In this document: piece by piece, positions 21,778-21,825 of the stretch
Layout of the letters: the number at the start of each line of letters is the position of its first letter
Position numbering within the stretch: the first letter of the stretch is position 1
From: JBEKYD01 sp049509915
Lineage (GTDB): Bacteria > Acidobacteriota > Terriglobia > Bryobacterales > Bryobacteraceae
NCBI GenBank assembly: GCA_049509915.1
Contig: JBEKZL010000122.1
Coordinates: 1 to 21,825 of the forward strand
Reading direction: 5' to 3'
DNA length: 21,825 nt
Translations under genes and position numbers: made by a program
Notes under the pieces: generated by a model
Seen by the model: the letters and a program-made list of their open reading frames with translations, nothing else
Told to the model about the DNA's origin: nothing
Databases searched by the model: none

Positions 21778-21825
21778 ACCGCTCCCTGACGGTCGCGGCT
21801 CGGAAACGCGCGAAACCGAGCCGCG
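21778..21825. repeat. Dispersed palindromic repeat, copy 4 (cut by the window edge)
   Basis: The plus-sense arm is at 21778-21803 (ACCGCTCCC..GGTCGCGGCTCGG). The opposite arm begins at 21815 (ACCGAGCCGCG) and runs off the right edge. The loop is only about 11 nt, shorter than in copy 1. Confidence 0.75.

Overview
The window is GC-rich chromosomal DNA, most likely from an acidobacterium of the Solibacter/Bryobacter type. This is an inference from gene content: a secreted Asp-box (sortilin-like) propeller protein, a bacterial microcompartment shell cluster, an ALDH7 dehydrogenase, many small toxin-antitoxin genes, and a dispersed palindromic repeat whose arms read ACCGCTCCC..GCGGTCGCGGCTCGGT. 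No rRNA, tRNA, CRISPR array or transposase was seen.

Layout. 1-1610 (-) is a secreted subtilase running off the left edge. 1910-2206 (+) is a small hypothetical gene that runs antisense into purN. 2170-3809 (-) is purM-purN, two purine biosynthesis genes overlapping by ATGA. 3810-4214 holds a palindromic repeat, a small coding remnant and the mdh promoter. 4215-5147 (+) is malate dehydrogenase. 5192-5843 (+) is a DUF433/DUF5615 toxin-antitoxin-like pair, followed by a small membrane protein (5916-6506). 7604-6441 (-) is a four-gene shell operon with one BMC hexamer and three different EutN/CcmL pentamers but no cargo enzyme. Divergent from it, 7726-10446 (+) is a tight operon of an envelope lipoprotein, an FtsX-like permease and an ABC ATPase, resembling a small Lol/Mac system.

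10582-13464 is a run of toxin-antitoxin genes. An Xre-ImmA/IrrE regulator and a DUF4411 PIN toxin carry five frameshifts between them, all explained by loss of one base at a G or C. A MntA-type nucleotidyltransferase follows, whose HepT partner has been cut to about 15 codons. Last is an intact PIN/RHH pair with a perfect palindrome at its start. 14107-13559 and 15557-14100 (-) are kdsC and gnd, overlapping by 8 bp, which may link pentose phosphate flux to KDO synthesis. 18379-15716 (-) is the large Asp-box propeller protein and 19252-18524 (-) a secreted four-repeat hemopexin-like protein. 19446-20975 (+) is an ALDH7-type aldehyde dehydrogenase, 21040-21480 (+) a Tat-exported-looking cupin, and 21498-21767 (+) a HicB-like gene broken by an in-frame TGA.

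Three points deserve most attention: the cargo-less shell operon; the damaged toxin-antitoxin belt, where either decay or base-calling error is possible; and a recurring arrangement in which a -10-like hexamer sits 5-7 nt upstream of the start codon, suggesting leaderless mRNAs.
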